A stretch of DNA of 64,000 nucleotides, from contig NZ_CP022548.1 in assembly GCF_002776575.1 (NCBI RefSeq), positions 2,247,001 to 2,311,000 of the forward strand, written 5' to 3'. The notes under the pieces were generated by a model that had not been told where the DNA came from, made no database searches, and saw only the letters and a program-made list of their open reading frames with translations. The position numbers and the translations under genes are program-made. Below are positions 1 through 10,623 of this stretch, piece by piece. How positions within the stretch are numbered: the first letter of the stretch is position 1; the number at the start of each line of letters is the position of its first letter. Origin of the DNA: Sphingorhabdus sp. YGSMI21. Its GTDB lineage: Bacteria; Pseudomonadota; Alphaproteobacteria; Sphingomonadales; Sphingomonadaceae.

Positions 1-1
1 G

Positions 2-643
2 GATGTCGCGCTCGACGGGAGTCGCAGTCCGGCCGAAGTGCTCGCTTTCATGGGGCTGGAGACCGGTGATGCCGTGCTCGATATTTTTGCCGGCGGTGGC
101 TATTATAGCGAAATTCTGGCGCGTGCGGTCGGTCCGGACGGATCGGTTATCGCGGTCAATCCGCCGCAATTTGTTTCCAGCGAGCAGTCGAAGGAAAAAT
201 GGGCGAGCGTCACTGCGCGGCAGCCCAATGTGACAATGGTGCCTTCGCAATTGCCCGATTACAAGCCGGCGGAAAACAGCGTGGATTTTGCTATGCTCCA
301 TCTGATCTACCATGATTTTTACTGGCAGAGCGAAAAGTTCAAGTTCGACAGGATGGATCCGGCTGCCGTGCTGGCCAATCTCTATGCCGGCATGAAGCCC
401 GGCGGTGTGGTCGCCGTGATCGACCATGTCGGTGTGCCGGGCGATACCCGCGCGGTGGTCGAGAAAACCCACCGGATTGATCCGGCGACCGCCCGCGCCG
501 ATTTCCTCAAGGCCGGGTTCGTGCTGGACGGGGAAAGCGAGATGTTCATCAACGCCGATGATGACCTGGAAACGAATGTCTTCGATCCGGCGGTACGCGG
601 TAAAACCAGCCGCTTCGTCATGCGATTTCGCAAGCCCGGATAG
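2..643 (+). CDS. SAM-dependent methyltransferase, COG4798-like (5' partial)
   Basis: The frame is open from base 2 and runs off the left edge, so the true start lies outside the window; the first in-frame GTG (38) is already inside the domain. The SAM-binding glycine loop is clear (VLDIFAGGGYYSEIL), followed by an NPPQF stretch and, further on, FAMLHLIYHDFYW and MKPGGVVAVIDH, which match the post-motif strands of class I methyltransferases. The GGGYY form of the loop is typical of the 'predicted methyltransferase' group COG4798, whose substrate is not known to me. It is convergent with the redoxin gene, across a long non-coding gap. Confidence 0.8.
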   Translation, partial: DVALDGSRSPAEVLAFMGLETGDAVLDIFAGGGYYSEILARAVGPDGSVIAVNPPQFVSSEQSKEKWASVTARQPNVTMVPSQLPDYKPAENSVDFAMLHLIYHDFYWQSEKFKFDRMDPAAVLANLYAGMKPGGVVAVIDHVGVPGDTRAVVEKTHRIDPATARADFLKAGFVLDGESEMFINADDDLETNVFDPAVRGKTSRFVMRFRKPG

Positions 644-1254
644 CATCTGAAACGCTCTTTTCGGCGGAATTCTGCGACCGAATCAGTCGCAAATGTAACC
701 ACATGGAAAATAAGGCATTTTTTCTATGCCGCCAAAGACCGCCTAAGGGGACCCGAACGCCTGCCCCCGAGTTATGCATAAATTACGCAAAAATGTAATA
801 TAATTTCAATGGTTTACCAGTTGTTACCATAGTTTACATGACCGTTCAGGTCAGGTTAGCTAGAGGACCGCCATAGAGATTGCAGAGATTAGAACTGACC
901 CGATAGCGATATTCCGGTGCGTCGGAATGCATTGAGGTCAGCACCAAAAAACACGGTTTCCCATTTCCGCCGGCGCAGGCTGGCTGGCGGACTGGAAGAG
1001 TTTGACCGGCGGCGCCTTTAACGAGGGTCGCACGCTGTCGGAACAGAGGGGGAGGCAGATCCTTGTTGTGTACTGGATCTGTCTCCCAACCCTCGGAAAT
1101 AGTCATGAGCAGAATCTGCTTCGCAATTGGGTCCGGGGACCTGTTGACGAACGGTCTTCGGGGGGTCGCAGGCTGTCGTCCTATCCCCAGATCCTGGGGC
1201 GCAGGGCTGGTGCGCGCGTAATGTTTGCGTGCCAGTTCTGCAATTTTCCGTCAA
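644..1254. other. 611-bp non-coding gap with many inverted repeats; possible structured RNA
   Basis: No convincing ORF lies between these two convergent genes. Bases 760-845 are AT-rich and promoter-like, with the repeated words TTTACCA and GTTACCA. Bases 890-1215 are GC-rich and contain a chain of hairpins: CTGACC/GGTCAG enclosing ATTCCG/CGGAAT (about 895-940), CCGCC/GGCGG (about 968-991), a 13-bp stem with one G-U pair (about 1051-1088), AGCAGA-A-TCTGCT (about 1107-1120) and CCCCAG-ATC-CTGGGG (about 1185-1200). I checked for tmRNA tag codons, the SRP signature and RNase P landmarks and saw none. It could be an unclassified small RNA or decayed sequence. Confidence 0.35.
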
Positions 1255-1869
1255 TCAGGATGCATATTTTACCGAGCAACCGTAAGGCCGCGCCTGGGCA
1301 ACGCTTACCCTGTCGCCGGCCTTGATCTCTTTCAGCGCTGCCAGCACATGATTGCGGGCAGTTTTGATATCGGCGACATTCGCCGTGGGCTTGTCGTCTA
1401 TTCCGCCCTGGTAGACCAAAGTCCCCGAACCATCGATGATATACATATGTGGCGTGGTCTTGGCACCATAGGCCTTGCCCACTACGCCCCTGGTATCGAA
1501 CAGATAATGGGTGGACCGGATCTTCTGTTCTGCGATCAGCGCCTTCGCCTCGACGCCGGTCATATGACCCTGTTTGCCCTTGGCGCCGCTGTTGATGGTC
1601 AGCCAGACCGCACCCTGCTGAAGGGCTGCCGTCTGGGTCGCCTGCATATTGCCGCTGTTATAATGTTTGGCCACGAAAGGGCAGCCAGGATTGTGCCATT
1701 CCAGCACCACGGTCTTGCCGCGGAACTGCGACAGCTGCACCGTCTTGCCGTTCACGTCGGTAAGTTTGAAATCCTGGGCGATGGCACCGTTTCTCTGGGC
1801 CGCCGCCAGCGGGCTGGCCAATGCGATCGCTGCAATGGTTGCTGCTGTGAAGGCTGGAAAGTTTCGCAT
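1255..1869 (-). CDS. secreted redoxin (AhpC/TSA-type thioredoxin-fold protein)
   Basis: 204 residues. It has a cleavable signal peptide (about residues 1-24, ending ...SPLAAA), so it acts in the periplasm. A redoxin fold follows: FKLTDVNGKTVQLSQFRGKTVVLEW, then the active-site segment NPGCPFVAKHY. Only one cysteine sits in that motif (GCPFV instead of CxxC), which suggests 1-Cys thiol chemistry or a structural role. A cis-proline region (TTPHMYIID) is present. GGAG lies 8 nt before the ATG. It is 42 bp downstream of the DsbD-like gene on the same strand, so the membrane reductase may supply it with electrons (inference). Confidence 0.85.
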   Translation of the reverse strand: MRNFPAFTAATIAAIALASPLAAAQRNGAIAQDFKLTDVNGKTVQLSQFRGKTVVLEWHNPGCPFVAKHYNSGNMQATQTAALQQGAVWLTINSGAKGKQGHMTGVEAKALIAEQKIRSTHYLFDTRGVVGKAYGAKTTPHMYIIDGSGTLVYQGGIDDKPTANVADIKTARNHVLAALKEIKAGDRVSVAQARPYGCSVKYAS

Positions 1870-1911
1870 TGTCTGTCTCCGTTCGTGGGGGATGGAATCA
1901 AATGACCGCCT

Positions 1912-4005
1912 TTATACTGCCTTGCCCACGAGTTCTGTCAATGTCGCCACCGTGAGAATCTGCGGCAGGATGACCGGTTCTTTACCGGGCGCATAATAGA
2001 GATAGAGCGGTACGCCCGCGCGACCGTGTTTTTCCAGAAATCTGCTGATCACCGGATCAGGCCGAGTCCAGTCGCCCATCAGCACGGCGACGTCGGCGGC
2101 TTTAAAAGCCTCGGCGGTCTCGCTGCGCTGGATGGCGGCGGCTTCATTAGCCTTGCAGGTGATACACCAGTCGGCGGTGAAATAGGCAAAGACCGGCTGG
2201 CCGGATGCCCGGAGCTCGCTTAGGCGTGTCTCGCTGAAAGGCTCGCTTGGCAGCGTCGCTCCGGAGGCATGGGCCAGCTTCTGGTTCTTCATTGCCTCTT
2301 GGCCGGGCAGGGCGATGATGCCGCCTACTATGGCGGCAACCATGGCAGCGCTGGTCAGCGCACCGCGCGACAGGTCCTTCATCTGGCCCCCGCCGAACCA
2401 CCACAGGATCAGGCTGACCGTGAGCAGGAAGACCAGCGACAGCCCTAGCGCATCGGTGCCGATCTGGCGACCGAGGAGCCAGATCAGGCCGATGCCGGTG
2501 AGGAACATCGGGATCGCCATGATCTTGCGGAAACTGTCCAGCCAGGGCCCGGGTTTGGGCAGCCGGCTGCGGATAGCCGGGACGAAGGCGATCAGGAGAA
2601 AGGGCAGGGCGAGGCCGACGCCCAGACCTGCGAAAATCACCAACGCGGCGATCGGTGGCAAGACGATGGTCGCGCCGAGAGCTGCGGCCATGAACGGGCC
2701 GGTGCAAGGAGTGGCGACAAAGGCGGCCAGCGCGCCGGTCCAGAAGGATCCGGCGGCGCCGTCCTTCCGTGTGAGCTTGTTGCCGAAATTGATATTGGGC
2801 AGTTCGAACAGGCCCGCAAGGTTGAGGCCGATGGCGGTCACCAGCGCAAGCAGCACAAAGATGATCCGCGGGTCCTGCAGCTGAAATGCCCAGCCGACCG
2901 CGGCTCCGCTGGCCCTCAGGCCAAGCAGGACCGCGCCGAGCGCTGTGGCAACCAGCACGACACCCGCCGTATAGGCCAGAGCATCGCGCCGGACGACCGC
3001 TTCATTGCCGCCGGCCTTGGCGAGGCTGATCGCTTTCAGGCTGAGTATCGGGAAAACGCAGGGCATCAGGTTGAGCAGCAGGCCGCCCAATATCGCGCCG
3101 CCTAGCGCGACAAACAGCAGCGAGGTGCCCGCCTCGCTGCTGTTTGTCGCGCTTTCGCCAGTAAGAGGAAGGCCGGTCATCGCGACTTCGCCTTTGCTGG
3201 CGGTGACCAGAAAGCCGTTGTGATCGCCGATTTTCAATATGCCGCTTATGGATTCAAAGCCGTCGCCGCGCGCGCCGGTTTCGAGGATCAGACGGTCGCC
3301 ATCGCGGTTGAATGTCTGGGGCGCGGCATAGTCGACCACACCGTCTTCCAGAATGAAGAAATAGGGCTGGTCGATCTCGATATCGGCGGGCAGCGGAATG
3401 GACAGGCGAAACAGGTCTCCGTCCACGGCAAAACTGCCTTCGCTGCCGAGAGGGCGGGGAAGAGCGGCGCGGAATCCGTCAAATTTCTTGTCCGGTACGA
3501 CCGATGCGTCCTTGCCGACAACCTGCAGGGTGATCGACAGTTCGTCCTGTTCGGGCACGCAAATCTCGTCGGTGCAGGACAGCCATTCGGATTTTACCGA
3601 TATCGGCAGCGGTCCGGGACGGACGGCGTCGGACAGAGAGAGGGTGACAAGGACGGCATAGTCGCCCTTGTAGATATAGTTCATGATCCCCGAGATTAGC
3701 AGCCGGTCGGGAACCTGAAATTTTGCCGTTCCGGCGGTGACGCCCGCGGGCAAGGTCCAGTCAAAGCTCATGCCGATGCCGGCATCGCCGGGATTTTCCC
3801 AATAGCCGTGCCAGGTCGGCTTCGGTTCCATGACAAAGGCGAGAGTGACGCTTTCTCCCGCCTTCACCTGCTGCGATTCCGCCACCAATGTGGCCGGCAC
3901 ATTCAGCTCTGCATTGCCCAGCCGGTTCTGCGCTTGCGCAGCCGGGGCCAGAAACAGCGCCGCGAACATGAGCATGATCGAAAATAGGCGAAAATCAGAT
4001 GTCAT
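1912..4005 (-). CDS. DsbD-family thiol:disulfide interchange protein
   Basis: 697 residues with the three-domain DsbD layout: signal peptide (1-25), periplasmic N-terminal domain (about 30-280), a multi-span CcdA-like membrane domain (about 295-575) with the two expected cysteines in LMPCVFPI and ATPCTGPF, and a C-terminal thioredoxin domain with WCITC at 613-617. Family role: carries cytoplasmic thioredoxin electrons across the inner membrane to keep periplasmic thiols reduced. The N-terminal domain has a CTDEICVPE pair that is probably its redox centre. It is followed by the redoxin gene, probably in one transcript. The ScsB subfamily has the same layout, so the partner protein is uncertain. 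Confidence 0.88.
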   Translation of the reverse strand: MTSDFRLFSIMLMFAALFLAPAAQAQNRLGNAELNVPATLVAESQQVKAGESVTLAFVMEPKPTWHGYWENPGDAGIGMSFDWTLPAGVTAGTAKFQVPDRLLISGIMNYIYKGDYAVLVTLSLSDAVRPGPLPISVKSEWLSCTDEICVPEQDELSITLQVVGKDASVVPDKKFDGFRAALPRPLGSEGSFAVDGDLFRLSIPLPADIEIDQPYFFILEDGVVDYAAPQTFNRDGDRLILETGARGDGFESISGILKIGDHNGFLVTASKGEVAMTGLPLTGESATNSSEAGTSLLFVALGGAILGGLLLNLMPCVFPILSLKAISLAKAGGNEAVVRRDALAYTAGVVLVATALGAVLLGLRASGAAVGWAFQLQDPRIIFVLLALVTAIGLNLAGLFELPNINFGNKLTRKDGAAGSFWTGALAAFVATPCTGPFMAAALGATIVLPPIAALVIFAGLGVGLALPFLLIAFVPAIRSRLPKPGPWLDSFRKIMAIPMFLTGIGLIWLLGRQIGTDALGLSLVFLLTVSLILWWFGGGQMKDLSRGALTSAAMVAAIVGGIIALPGQEAMKNQKLAHASGATLPSEPFSETRLSELRASGQPVFAYFTADWCITCKANEAAAIQRSETAEAFKAADVAVLMGDWTRPDPVISRFLEKHGRAGVPLYLYYAPGKEPVILPQILTVATLTELVGKAV

Positions 4006-4089
4006 AAAAACTCACTATTTCCTGTTTAATCGCATTTAGGCTATTGGAGGGCCGCTTTCTATAGCGACATTCATCAGTGAGGACCATTC

Positions 4090-5763
4090 GTGCGAAATTT
4101 GACCCTAGTTACAGCCCTGACCGCGTCTATCATATTTTCCGGCAGCGCAAATGCGGAAGATCACAGCGGCACCGACAAAGCCCCGCCAAAGCTGGTTGTC
4201 GCCATTTCGGTGGACCAGTTTTCCGCCGATCTGTTCAGCGAATATCGCCGCAGCTTCACCGGGGGGCTGGACCGGCTGGCGAATGGCGCGGTCTTTCCGT
4301 CCGGTTACCAGTCGCATGCCGCGACCGAAACCTGCCCGGGTCATTCGACGATCATGACCGGCGTCCATTCCGGCCGCGCGGGCATCATTGCCAATAACTG
4401 GATCGACCTGTCGATCGCGCGCGAGGACAAGACCGTCTATTGCGCCGAGGACGAGCGGATCGACGGCACCAGCTTTGGCGATATTACGGCTCCAACGCAG
4501 GGCGATTATGTCGCTTCGGTCTGGCATCTGCTGGTGCCGACTTTGGGCGACCGGCTTAAAAAAATCTCGCCCGAGTCCCGCAATGTTGCAGTTGCGGGCA
4601 AGGACCGGGCCGCTCTGATGATGGGCGGCCATGATGTCGACGAGATCTACTGGTGGAAAGGCAAGGGCTTTTCCACGCTGCAGGGCCGCACGACAATGCC
4701 GGCAATCGCCGCGCTCAACGAGTCCATTGCTTCGACTATCGACAAGGCGCGCCCAGCTTATGCGGTGCCGGCCCATTGTGCTGCGCGCAACGCCCGCATT
4801 GCGCATGGCGAGGGCAAGTCGGTCGGCGACTATGCCTTCCAGCGTCCCGAAGGTGCGGCGAGCATTTACCGCGGTTCTCCGGACTTCGACGGATCGGTGA
4901 TCGATGCAGCCACCGTCTTGCTCAACGAGCTCAAGCTGGGGCAGGGCGAAGCCACCGACATCTTGTCGATCGGACTGTCGGCCACCGATTATATCGGCCA
5001 TGGCTTTGGCACCGAAGGGCTGGAGATGTGCATCCAGATGAGCGAGCTGGACCGGTCGCTGGGCGAATTTTTCGATATTTTGGACGGCGAGGGCATTGAT
5101 TATGTCGTCATGCTGACCGCCGATCACGGCGGCCTGGATCTGCCGGAGCGAATGAGCCTGCAGGGCGTGCCGACCGCAGCGCGGATCGATCCCAATCTCA
5201 ATGCAAAGACCATCGGCAAGAAGGTAGCCGAAGGGTTGCAGATTTCCGGCGACAAGCCCGTGCTCTTCGCCGACGGACCCTTTGGTGATTATTATGTCAG
5301 CACCGACCTTTCCGAAATGCAGCGCAAACAGGTCAAGGATAGCGCTATCGCCCTGATCGCCGCTCATGCGCAGGTGGAAATGGTGCTGGATCGCGACGAG
5401 ATTGCCGCGACAGACGTGCCGCGCGGGTCACCCGAGGAATGGACGCTCAAACAGCGCGCCCGCGCCTCGTTCCATCCCGACCGGTCCGGCGATTTCGTCG
5501 TTCTGCTGAAAAAGGGCATAACCCCGATTGCCACGACCGCGCGCGGATATGTCGCAACCCATGGCAGCCCTTGGGACTATGACCGCCGGGTTCCGCTATT
5601 ATTCTGGCACCAAGGCATCCGGCAATTTGAACAGCCGCTGTCGGTGATGACTGTCGATATCGCCCCGACGCTGGGCGCGCTTGTCGGTGTGGAAATTCCC
5701 GCCGACGAAACCGACGGACAATGTCTGGATATTGACGGCGGACCGGCAAACAGCTGCGAGTGA
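4090..5763 (+). CDS. PafA-like alkaline phosphatase superfamily enzyme
   Basis: 557 residues, secreted (signal peptide about 1-22). It starts at GTG 4090, six bases after a good GAGGA ribosome site. It is a metal-dependent phosphomonoesterase or phosphodiesterase of the PafA group. Visible residues: first metal Asp in AISVDQF, nucleophile Thr region ATETCPGHSTIMTG, Asn in NNW, the Lys/Arg pair in GKDRAA that is characteristic of PafA, a second metal set in SATDYIGHGFG and the ADHGG motif, and the late THGSPW histidine. These support a Zn-dependent enzyme releasing phosphate in the periplasm. It is divergent from dsbD. I see no clear Pho box upstream. Confidence 0.88.
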   Translation: MRNLTLVTALTASIIFSGSANAEDHSGTDKAPPKLVVAISVDQFSADLFSEYRRSFTGGLDRLANGAVFPSGYQSHAATETCPGHSTIMTGVHSGRAGIIANNWIDLSIAREDKTVYCAEDERIDGTSFGDITAPTQGDYVASVWHLLVPTLGDRLKKISPESRNVAVAGKDRAALMMGGHDVDEIYWWKGKGFSTLQGRTTMPAIAALNESIASTIDKARPAYAVPAHCAARNARIAHGEGKSVGDYAFQRPEGAASIYRGSPDFDGSVIDAATVLLNELKLGQGEATDILSIGLSATDYIGHGFGTEGLEMCIQMSELDRSLGEFFDILDGEGIDYVVMLTADHGGLDLPERMSLQGVPTAARIDPNLNAKTIGKKVAEGLQISGDKPVLFADGPFGDYYVSTDLSEMQRKQVKDSAIALIAAHAQVEMVLDRDEIAATDVPRGSPEEWTLKQRARASFHPDRSGDFVVLLKKGITPIATTARGYVATHGSPWDYDRRVPLLFWHQGIRQFEQPLSVMTVDIAPTLGALVGVEIPADETDGQCLDIDGGPANSCE

Positions 5764-5776
5764 AGCCGGCGGCGTT

Positions 5777-6721
5777 CTAGCGCCGCTGGTATCGGGTCAG
5801 GCCGCGTCCGAGGCTATTGTTGGCAATCCGCAGCTGGTCACCGCTCCAGTCGGCAACAAACCAGGTGTTCCGGTTCACGCCTTTGGCGAGCGAGGCGCTG
5901 TTGGAGTGGATGTTGAGCCCCTCTGAACTATGGTCGCGGTCTTCGGCGGCGATGGCAATGAAGGCGCTCCAGTTTTCCTTGTTCTGCCCCTGCACGAAAA
6001 CATTGCCGCTGATCACACCAGTAGCACCGGCCGGCAGGTCGATCATGTAATTGGTCGCGCGCCCCTGCGTGTCATCAAAGCTGTTGTTGTTGATCGTCGC
6101 CCGGGGTGCGCGGCTTTTGACATAATGGCCGCCGCTGCCCTTTTCGAACCGGCTGTTGGTCACCTTCAGCGATCGGAAATCGCCGATATAGATGCTGTGC
6201 GCGCAGGACAGGCCGCGATCGCAGCGTCCCAGCCGCTGGAAGGTCGACCGGTCGATGACGATTTCCGCGCTCGGGTCATCGGCGCTCAATATGCCCTGTT
6301 CGGCGTTCCGGAACATGGCGTTGTAGATATAGAGATCACCGCGCTCGATCCGGATGCCGGCGCCATTGCCGTCGGGAACCCGCTGGTTCTGGAAGATGAT
6401 GCCGTTGATCGTGGCCGCCTTGCCGCGCAGCACGAGACTGGCCTTGCCCTCGCAAACACCGCCATCGAATATGGTCTGGCCGGGGACCGCTGCCTTGTAG
6501 GTGATACGGCCGGCTTTCTGGACGGCGCAATCGCCATAGGATCCGGGCGCGATTACGATCGTGGCGTTATTGCCGCCGATGGCTGCAACCGCCTCGGCCA
6601 GACGACCAAAGGTTTCGCCGGTTTCCTGAACCTTGAACGGCGCATCGCGCTGCGCCTGCACCGCGGTTCCGGCGACAGAAGCCGTGATGATTGCGGCGAT
6701 CAGCGGGGTCTTGAAATTCAT
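5777..6721 (-). CDS. secreted right-handed beta-helix protein
   Basis: 314 residues from the ATG at 6721; a longer reading from 6829 adds an unlikely N-terminus. A signal peptide (MNFKTPLIAAIITASVAGTAVQA) is followed by short repeated strands rich in N, G and I (INGIIFQNQRV, IYNAMFRNAEQGI, IVIDRSTFQRLG, LKVTNSRFEKGSGGHYVK, INNNSFDD, GVISGNVFVQ, LRIANNSLGRG). These are the rungs of a pectate-lyase-like parallel beta-helix. Cys pairs (GDCAVQ with GGVCEG; GRCDRGLSCAH) may form disulfides. The family includes polysaccharide lyases and carbohydrate-binding proteins. I cannot assign a substrate or a catalytic residue. Confidence 0.7.
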   Translation of the reverse strand: MNFKTPLIAAIITASVAGTAVQAQRDAPFKVQETGETFGRLAEAVAAIGGNNATIVIAPGSYGDCAVQKAGRITYKAAVPGQTIFDGGVCEGKASLVLRGKAATINGIIFQNQRVPDGNGAGIRIERGDLYIYNAMFRNAEQGILSADDPSAEIVIDRSTFQRLGRCDRGLSCAHSIYIGDFRSLKVTNSRFEKGSGGHYVKSRAPRATINNNSFDDTQGRATNYMIDLPAGATGVISGNVFVQGQNKENWSAFIAIAAEDRDHSSEGLNIHSNSASLAKGVNRNTWFVADWSGDQLRIANNSLGRGLTRYQRR

Positions 6722-6854
6722 TTCGGCCATCCTGAATCGGGGGAATAGGGCATTTTCAATATCGCTTGCCACGATGGCAAACAATATAAAAGCATGGGCC
6801 GTCCCAGATGAATCCAGGCTGAGCGACAAAGGTTAAAGGGTTAATCCGCCAGAC

Positions 6855-9470
6855 TTATTCGTTGAGATTGGGGCGCAGCCACTGTCGTGCCTGATCCACC
6901 GACACACCGCGTCTCGTCGCATATTCCTCGACCTGGTCCTCGCCGATCCGGGCCACGCCGAAATAATCGGCCTGCGGATGGGCAAAATAGAAACCGGAAA
7001 CCGCAGCGGTCGGCGTCATTGCAAAGCCGCTGGTCAGCTCGATACCGGTATTCTCTGTTGCATCCAGCATGTCGAACAATATCGGTTTCAGACTATGGTC
7101 CGGGCAGGCGGGATAGCCGGGGGCAGGGCGAATGCCCTGATATTTCTCGCGGATCAGATCCTTGTTGTTCAAATGCTCGTCCGCGGCATAGCCCCACAGG
7201 TCTTTCCGGACATGTTCGTGCATGCGCTCGGCAAAGGCCTCGGCCAGCCGGTCAGCCAGCGCCTTCAGCAGGATGCTGTTATAGTCATCCTTGTCCATCT
7301 CGAACCGCTGGACATGTTCTTCGATACCGTGACCGGCGGTGACGGCAAAGCCGCCGATCCAGTCGTCCTGGCTATCGATGAAATCGGCGAGGCAATTGTT
7401 CGGCTTGCCGCCGCGCTTGACCACCTGCTGCCGCAGCATCGGCAGCGTGAATTCCGCATTTTCCGGCGAGACGAGAATATCGTCATTCTCGCGCCGCGCC
7501 CGCCAGATACCGGCCACGCCTTTAGCGGTCAGCCATTTTTCCTCGATAATCTGGTCAAGCATCACCTGCGCGTCGCGGAACAGGTCCGTTGCGCTCTCGC
7601 CGACGATCTTGTCGGTCAGGATCGCGGGATAATTGCCCGCCAGTTCCCAGGCGCGGAAAAACGGCGTCCAGTCGATATAGTCGCGTAAATCGGCAAGGTC
7701 CCAGTCCTCATAGACGTGCAATCCCGGCTTGGCTGGTGCCGGGGCCTTGAGGCTCATGTCGACCACAGCGGCATTGGCACGGGCTTCTTCGAGTGTTGCC
7801 AGTTTCTTCCCGGTCTTGCCGGCGCGTGCGATCCGCACCTGCTCGTAATCTTCGCGGGTCTTCGCGATAAAGGGTTCGGCCTGGGTGTCGCTGACCAGTT
7901 GCGACGCCACGCCGACGGCGCGGCTGGCGTCCAGCACATAGATCGTGGGTCCGGAATAGGCAGGTTCTATCCGCAGCGCCGTGTGCGTTTTTGACGTGGT
8001 CGCGCCGCCGATCAGCAGCGGCACCGACATTTTTGCCCGTTCCATTTCTTCCGCAACGGTCACCATTTCATCGAGCGAGGGCGTAATCAACCCCGACAGC
8101 CCAATGATATCGGCGTCATTTTCATTCGCGGCCTTCAATATATCGGTCCACGCGACCATCACGCCCAGATCGATGACTTCAAAGCCGTTACACTGCAACA
8201 CGACGCCGACGATATTCTTGCCGATATCATGCACATCGCCCTTGACCGTGGCCATGATGATCTTGCCCTTGCCCTTGGCATTCTCGTCCTTCTCGGCTTC
8301 GATATAGGGGAAGAGATGGGCGACGGCCTTCTTCATCACGCGCGCGGATTTCACCACCTGCGGCAGGAACATCTTGCCCGAACCGAACAGATCGCCGACG
8401 ACATTCATGCCGTCCATCAACGGGCCTTCGATCACTTCGATCGGGCGGCCTTCGCGCGCCTTGACGGCGAGGCGCATTTCCTCGGTATCTTCGATGATAT
8501 GGGCGTCGATACCCTTGACCAGCGCATGTTCCAGCCGCTTGTGCACTTCATAGCCGCGCCACTCTGCCGCTGCCTTTTCCGCCACTTCGTCGGTGCCGCG
8601 AAATTTTTCGGCGAGCGTGATCAGCCGGTCGGTCGCATCCTCGCGCCGGTCGAATATCACATCTTCGCAAAGTTCGCGCAGTTCGGGATCGATGTCGTCG
8701 TAAATATCAAGCTGACCGGCGTTGACGATCGCCATATCCATACCGGCAGGGATCGCGTGGTAGAGAAAGACGCTGTGCATTGCCTTGCGCACCGGTTCGT
8801 TGCCGCGGAAGCTGAAAGAGAGGTTGGAAAGGCCGCCGGAAATATGGACATGCGGGCAGCGTTTGCGGATTTCCCGCGTCGCCTCGATAAAGTCGACGCC
8901 GTAGCGGCGATGCTCGTCAATCCCGGTGGCGATGGCAAAGACATTGGGGTCGAAGATGATATCTTCCGGCGGAAAGCCGATGCCGGTCAGCAGCTTGTAG
9001 GCGCGTTCGCAAATCTCGACCTTGCGGTCCCTGGTGTCGGCCTGTCCGGTTTCATCAAAGGCCATGACCACGACGGCAGCGCCATAAGCCATGCACTTGC
9101 GCGCATGTTTGAGGAATTCTTCCTCGCCTTCCTTCATCGAGATCGAGTTGACAATCGGCTTGCCGGAGACGCATTTCAGGCCCGCCTCGATCACCGACCA
9201 TTTGCTGCTGTCGATCATCACGGGGACCCGCGCGATATCGGGCTCGGCGGAGATCAGCTTGAGAAAGGTGGTCATCGCATGATGCGCGTCGAGCAGGCCT
9301 TCGTCCATGTTGATATCGATCACCTGCGCGCCATTCTCGACCTGCTGGCGAGCGACTTCGACCGCAGCCTCATAATCATCATTGAGGATGAGCTTCTTGA
9401 AGCGGGCAGAGCCGGTAACATTGGTGCGTTCGCCGATATTGACGAAATTGGTGGAAGAGGACTGTGTCAT
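6855..9470 (-). CDS. metH: methionine synthase, C-terminal part (folate, cobalamin and reactivation domains)
   Basis: 871 residues. This is the second half of cobalamin-dependent methionine synthase, encoded as a separate protein. Order: methyltetrahydrofolate-binding TIM barrel ([18 protein letters not shown] at the start; INMDEGLLD), cobalamin-binding cap and Rossmann module with the axial-histidine motif [10 protein letters not shown] (about residue 415), and the AdoMet-dependent reactivation domain with [13 protein letters not shown] near residue 800. With the upstream homocysteine-methyltransferase half it moves a methyl group from 5-methyl-THF through cobalamin to homocysteine. It lies 103 bp downstream of that half, in the metF operon. 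Confidence 0.95.
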   Translation of the reverse strand: MTQSSSTNFVNIGERTNVTGSARFKKLILNDDYEAAVEVARQQVENGAQVIDINMDEGLLDAHHAMTTFLKLISAEPDIARVPVMIDSSKWSVIEAGLKCVSGKPIVNSISMKEGEEEFLKHARKCMAYGAAVVVMAFDETGQADTRDRKVEICERAYKLLTGIGFPPEDIIFDPNVFAIATGIDEHRRYGVDFIEATREIRKRCPHVHISGGLSNLSFSFRGNEPVRKAMHSVFLYHAIPAGMDMAIVNAGQLDIYDDIDPELRELCEDVIFDRREDATDRLITLAEKFRGTDEVAEKAAAEWRGYEVHKRLEHALVKGIDAHIIEDTEEMRLAVKAREGRPIEVIEGPLMDGMNVVGDLFGSGKMFLPQVVKSARVMKKAVAHLFPYIEAEKDENAKGKGKIIMATVKGDVHDIGKNIVGVVLQCNGFEVIDLGVMVAWTDILKAANENDADIIGLSGLITPSLDEMVTVAEEMERAKMSVPLLIGGATTSKTHTALRIEPAYSGPTIYVLDASRAVGVASQLVSDTQAEPFIAKTREDYEQVRIARAGKTGKKLATLEEARANAAVVDMSLKAPAPAKPGLHVYEDWDLADLRDYIDWTPFFRAWELAGNYPAILTDKIVGESATDLFRDAQVMLDQIIEEKWLTAKGVAGIWRARRENDDILVSPENAEFTLPMLRQQVVKRGGKPNNCLADFIDSQDDWIGGFAVTAGHGIEEHVQRFEMDKDDYNSILLKALADRLAEAFAERMHEHVRKDLWGYAADEHLNNKDLIREKYQGIRPAPGYPACPDHSLKPILFDMLDATENTGIELTSGFAMTPTAAVSGFYFAHPQADYFGVARIGEDQVEEYATRRGVSVDQARQWLRPNLNE

Positions 9471-9573
9471 AATATATTATTGTTATCCGTTGGTCCCGAC
9501 CGGAGCCGAGCGACATTCATTTTACGCGATCCGTGCCACGCCCCCGCGCGATACGAAAAACAAATCCGTTTGT

Positions 9574-10623
9574 TCAGGCCGCCATCGTAAACGGCTCGAG
9601 ACCCGAAAGCCGCGTCCGGACCGTCACATCGGGTATCCTGCGCGGCTCCTGATCGGCAACCGCCTTTGCGATGGCTGCGATATGCTCCGGTGTGGTGCCG
9701 CAGCAGCCGCCGACGATATTGACCAGGCCATCTTTCAGCCAGTCACCGATCAATTCCGCCGTCTCGTCCGGCATTTCGTCATATTCGCCGAGATCATTGG
9801 GCAGGCCGGCATTGGGATAGGCCATGATCAGCGTATCCGCCTCTTTCGCCAGCATGGCGAGATGGGGACGCAGCTGGTCGGCGCCAAAGGAACAGTTGAG
9901 GCCGATGGTCAGCGGCTTCAGGTGCCGGACCGCGTGCCAGAAAGCCTCGACCGTGTGACCCGACAGATTGCGGCCGGACAGGTCGGTCAGGGTCATCGAG
10001 ATCATCAGTGGGATATCCCGGCCGCTCGCTTCGGCGGCTTCCATCGCCGCCATGCCGGCGCATTTAGCGTTCAGCGTGTCAAAGATCGTTTCGATCAGCA
10101 GAAAATCTACCCCGCCCTCGATCAGCGCGTCGCACTGCGCCCGGTAGACGCCTTTCAGATAGTCATAGTCGATTTCGCGGAAGCCCGGGTCGTTGACATC
10201 GGGGGACAGGGACAGCGTCTTGTTGGTCGGGCCGATGGATCCGGCGACAAAGCGCGGCCGTCCGTCCCTGGCCTCGGCCTTGTCGCAAGCCGCGCGCGCG
10301 ATCTCGGCCGACTTGACGTTCAGATCGCGGACCAGATGTTCGCAGCCATAATCGGCCTGGCTGATCTCGGTCGAACTGAAGGTGTTGGTTTCGATTATGT
10401 CGGCGCCGGATTCTAGATAGGACGTATGAATGGCTTCAATGATGTCCGGCCGGGTCAGGCTGAGCAGATCATTATTGCCCTTCTGGTCGTCGGTCAGGTC
10501 GAGACTGCCGCGATAATCATCTTCGCCCAGCCGATAGTTCTGGATCGCCGTACCATAGCCGCCGTCGAATACCAATATGCGCTCTTCGGCCAGCTTCGTC
10601 AGTTGTTCGCGTGGGCTGGTCAT
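9574..10623 (-). CDS. metH: methionine synthase, N-terminal part (homocysteine S-methyltransferase domain)
   Basis: 349 residues. I chose the ATG at 10623, which overlaps the metF stop as ATGA; a longer open frame to 11232 only reads through metF out of frame. Homocysteine S-methyltransferase barrel: [11 protein letters not shown] at the N-terminus, [12 protein letters not shown], and the zinc-binding cysteines in GLNCSFG and [10 protein letters not shown]. It supplies the homocysteine site that is missing from the 6855-9470 protein. Splitting MetH into two genes is a known arrangement in this bacterial group, so it is not a frameshift artefact: both parts have clean ends and the gap between them is non-coding. 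Confidence 0.93.
   Translation of the reverse strand: MTSPREQLTKLAEERILVFDGGYGTAIQNYRLGEDDYRGSLDLTDDQKGNNDLLSLTRPDIIEAIHTSYLESGADIIETNTFSSTEISQADYGCEHLVRDLNVKSAEIARAACDKAEARDGRPRFVAGSIGPTNKTLSLSPDVNDPGFREIDYDYLKGVYRAQCDALIEGGVDFLLIETIFDTLNAKCAGMAAMEAAEASGRDIPLMISMTLTDLSGRNLSGHTVEAFWHAVRHLKPLTIGLNCSFGADQLRPHLAMLAKEADTLIMAYPNAGLPNDLGEYDEMPDETAELIGDWLKDGLVNIVGGCCGTTPEHIAAIAKAVADQEPRRIPDVTVRTRLSGLEPFTMAA

Noticed and set aside
846..1106. 86-residue minus-strand ORF in the structured gap
   Set aside because: No ribosome site or family; codon use looks random and hairpins cross it.
644..1254. tmRNA, SRP RNA or RNase P RNA
   Set aside because: The tag reading frame, the SRP GGAAG apical motif and RNase P conserved blocks are not seen.
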